DNA from: Treponema sp.
Lineage (GTDB): Bacteria > Spirochaetota > Spirochaetia > Treponematales > Breznakiellaceae
DNA length: 40,790 bases
Direction: 5' to 3'
Assembly: GCA_009784975.1 (NCBI GenBank)
Contig: WQXG01000027.1
Span: 1-40,790 of the forward strand
Shown here: one piece after another, positions 40,535-40,790 of the stretch
Layout of the letters: each line of letters opens with the position of its first letter
How positions within the stretch are numbered: the first letter of the stretch is position 1
Notes under the pieces: model-generated
Seen by the model: the letters and a program-made list of their open reading frames with translations, nothing else
What the model was told of the DNA's origin: nothing
The model's database searches: none
Program-made: the position numbers and the translations under genes

Positions 40535-40740
40535 GGATTGGCAAGACTCACACAGAGGCACAGAGGACACAGAGGCACGGGGGGAAGATTTGCCAAGACA
40601 CTCGCAGAGACGCTGAGACGCAGAGGACGCGGGGAGGAAGAGGGGGAAGAATTTTTTACCACGAACCGCACGAACGGACACGAACGGAAGATTAGCAAGG
40701 ACTCACGCGGAGGCGCAGAGGCGCAGAGGACGCAGAGAGG
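40535..40740. repeat. Dispersed repeat block, CGCAGAG and CACGAACGG types
   Basis: The 316 bases beyond the glycosyltransferase start hold no gene. They contain three variants of the CTCACGCGGAGGCGCAGAG unit (near 40549, 40600 and 40704) and, between the last two, a block ACCACGAACCGCACGAACGG (from 40659) of a second repeat type. An arginine/proline/serine-rich minus-strand frame here (40510-40698) is a repeat artefact. Confidence 0.75.
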
Positions 40741-40762
40741 AAGAAGGGGAAAAAGAGGGGTT

Positions 40763-40790
40763 GGGAATTTAATTGTCCCTTTAAATTCCC
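40763..40790. terminator. Hairpin at the window edge
   Basis: GGGAATTTAA (40763-40772) pairs with TTAAATTCCC (40781-40790) around an 8-base loop. Whether a T-run or a gene follows is not visible. Confidence 0.4.

Noticed and set aside
40510..40698. Small minus-strand protein rich in Pro, Ser, Arg
   Set aside because: It is translated from the dispersed CGCAGAG repeat; composition is a by-product of the repeat.

Overview
The window looks like a chromosomal segment of a spirochaete, most likely a Treponema-type organism. Three things point there: a trans-2-enoyl reductase whose N-terminus closely follows the Treponema denticola Ter protein, a long-form pyrophosphate-dependent phosphofructokinase, and many small lipoproteins with relaxed lipoboxes. 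Intergenic spaces also carry purine-rich CGCAGAG-type dispersed repeats. The genus is inferred from memory of protein families, not from a search.

Layout. 1-420: the 3' end of a Lys/Ala/Pro-rich protein that continues in frame past a stop, then a cluster of three hairpins. 420-2036: purH on the minus strand. 2144-2225: tRNA-Leu(GAG). 2274-7214: an ankyrin-repeat lipoprotein and a BspA-like leucine-rich repeat protein. 7257-9682: accessory block with an AbiE-type toxin-antitoxin operon whose promoter overlaps a nested palindrome, and a small lipoprotein gene bounded by GGTGACWGTCACC palindromes. 9745-17933: a tight type II fatty-acid operon, fabH-fabG-fabF-fabZ-ter/fabV-accB-accC-accD-accA, in which most later junctions overlap. 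It covers malonyl-CoA formation and one elongation cycle; acpP and fabD are not in the window. 17987-18058: tRNA-Glu(UUC) with a strong terminator.

18149-23289: a caspase-fold lipoprotein that has lost its catalytic Cys (minus strand), then a transcription unit starting at a consensus promoter (19091-19119). This unit encodes a 29-residue highly basic protein resembling the AURKAIP1/COX24 (mS38/bS22-like) ribosomal family, then pfp, a DUF4139 exported protein and a hotdog thioesterase. 23489-27957: aspS (minus), a UPF0158-GNAT fusion (plus) and gnd (minus), separated by large repeat blocks. 28022-31411: a LarA-superfamily protein that keeps the nickel-pincer Lys and His spacing, a long UPRT-like phosphoribosyltransferase and a TPR lipoprotein.

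31379-36064: a 1561-residue outer-membrane-type protein on the minus strand. 36136-37064: a DUF503 protein with an apparently leaderless promoter, plus a lipoprotein. 37054-40474: a minus-strand lipid cassette (GT4 glycosyltransferase, diacylglycerol kinase, PlsC acyltransferase, HAD-IB phosphatase) suited to phosphatidate/diacylglycerol/glycolipid metabolism. 40535-40790: another repeat block.

The best candidates for under-described biology are the micro-protein in the pfp leader, the caspase-like protein without a nucleophile, the LarA-like/UPRT-like pair, the palindrome-bounded lipoprotein cassette and the giant envelope protein.
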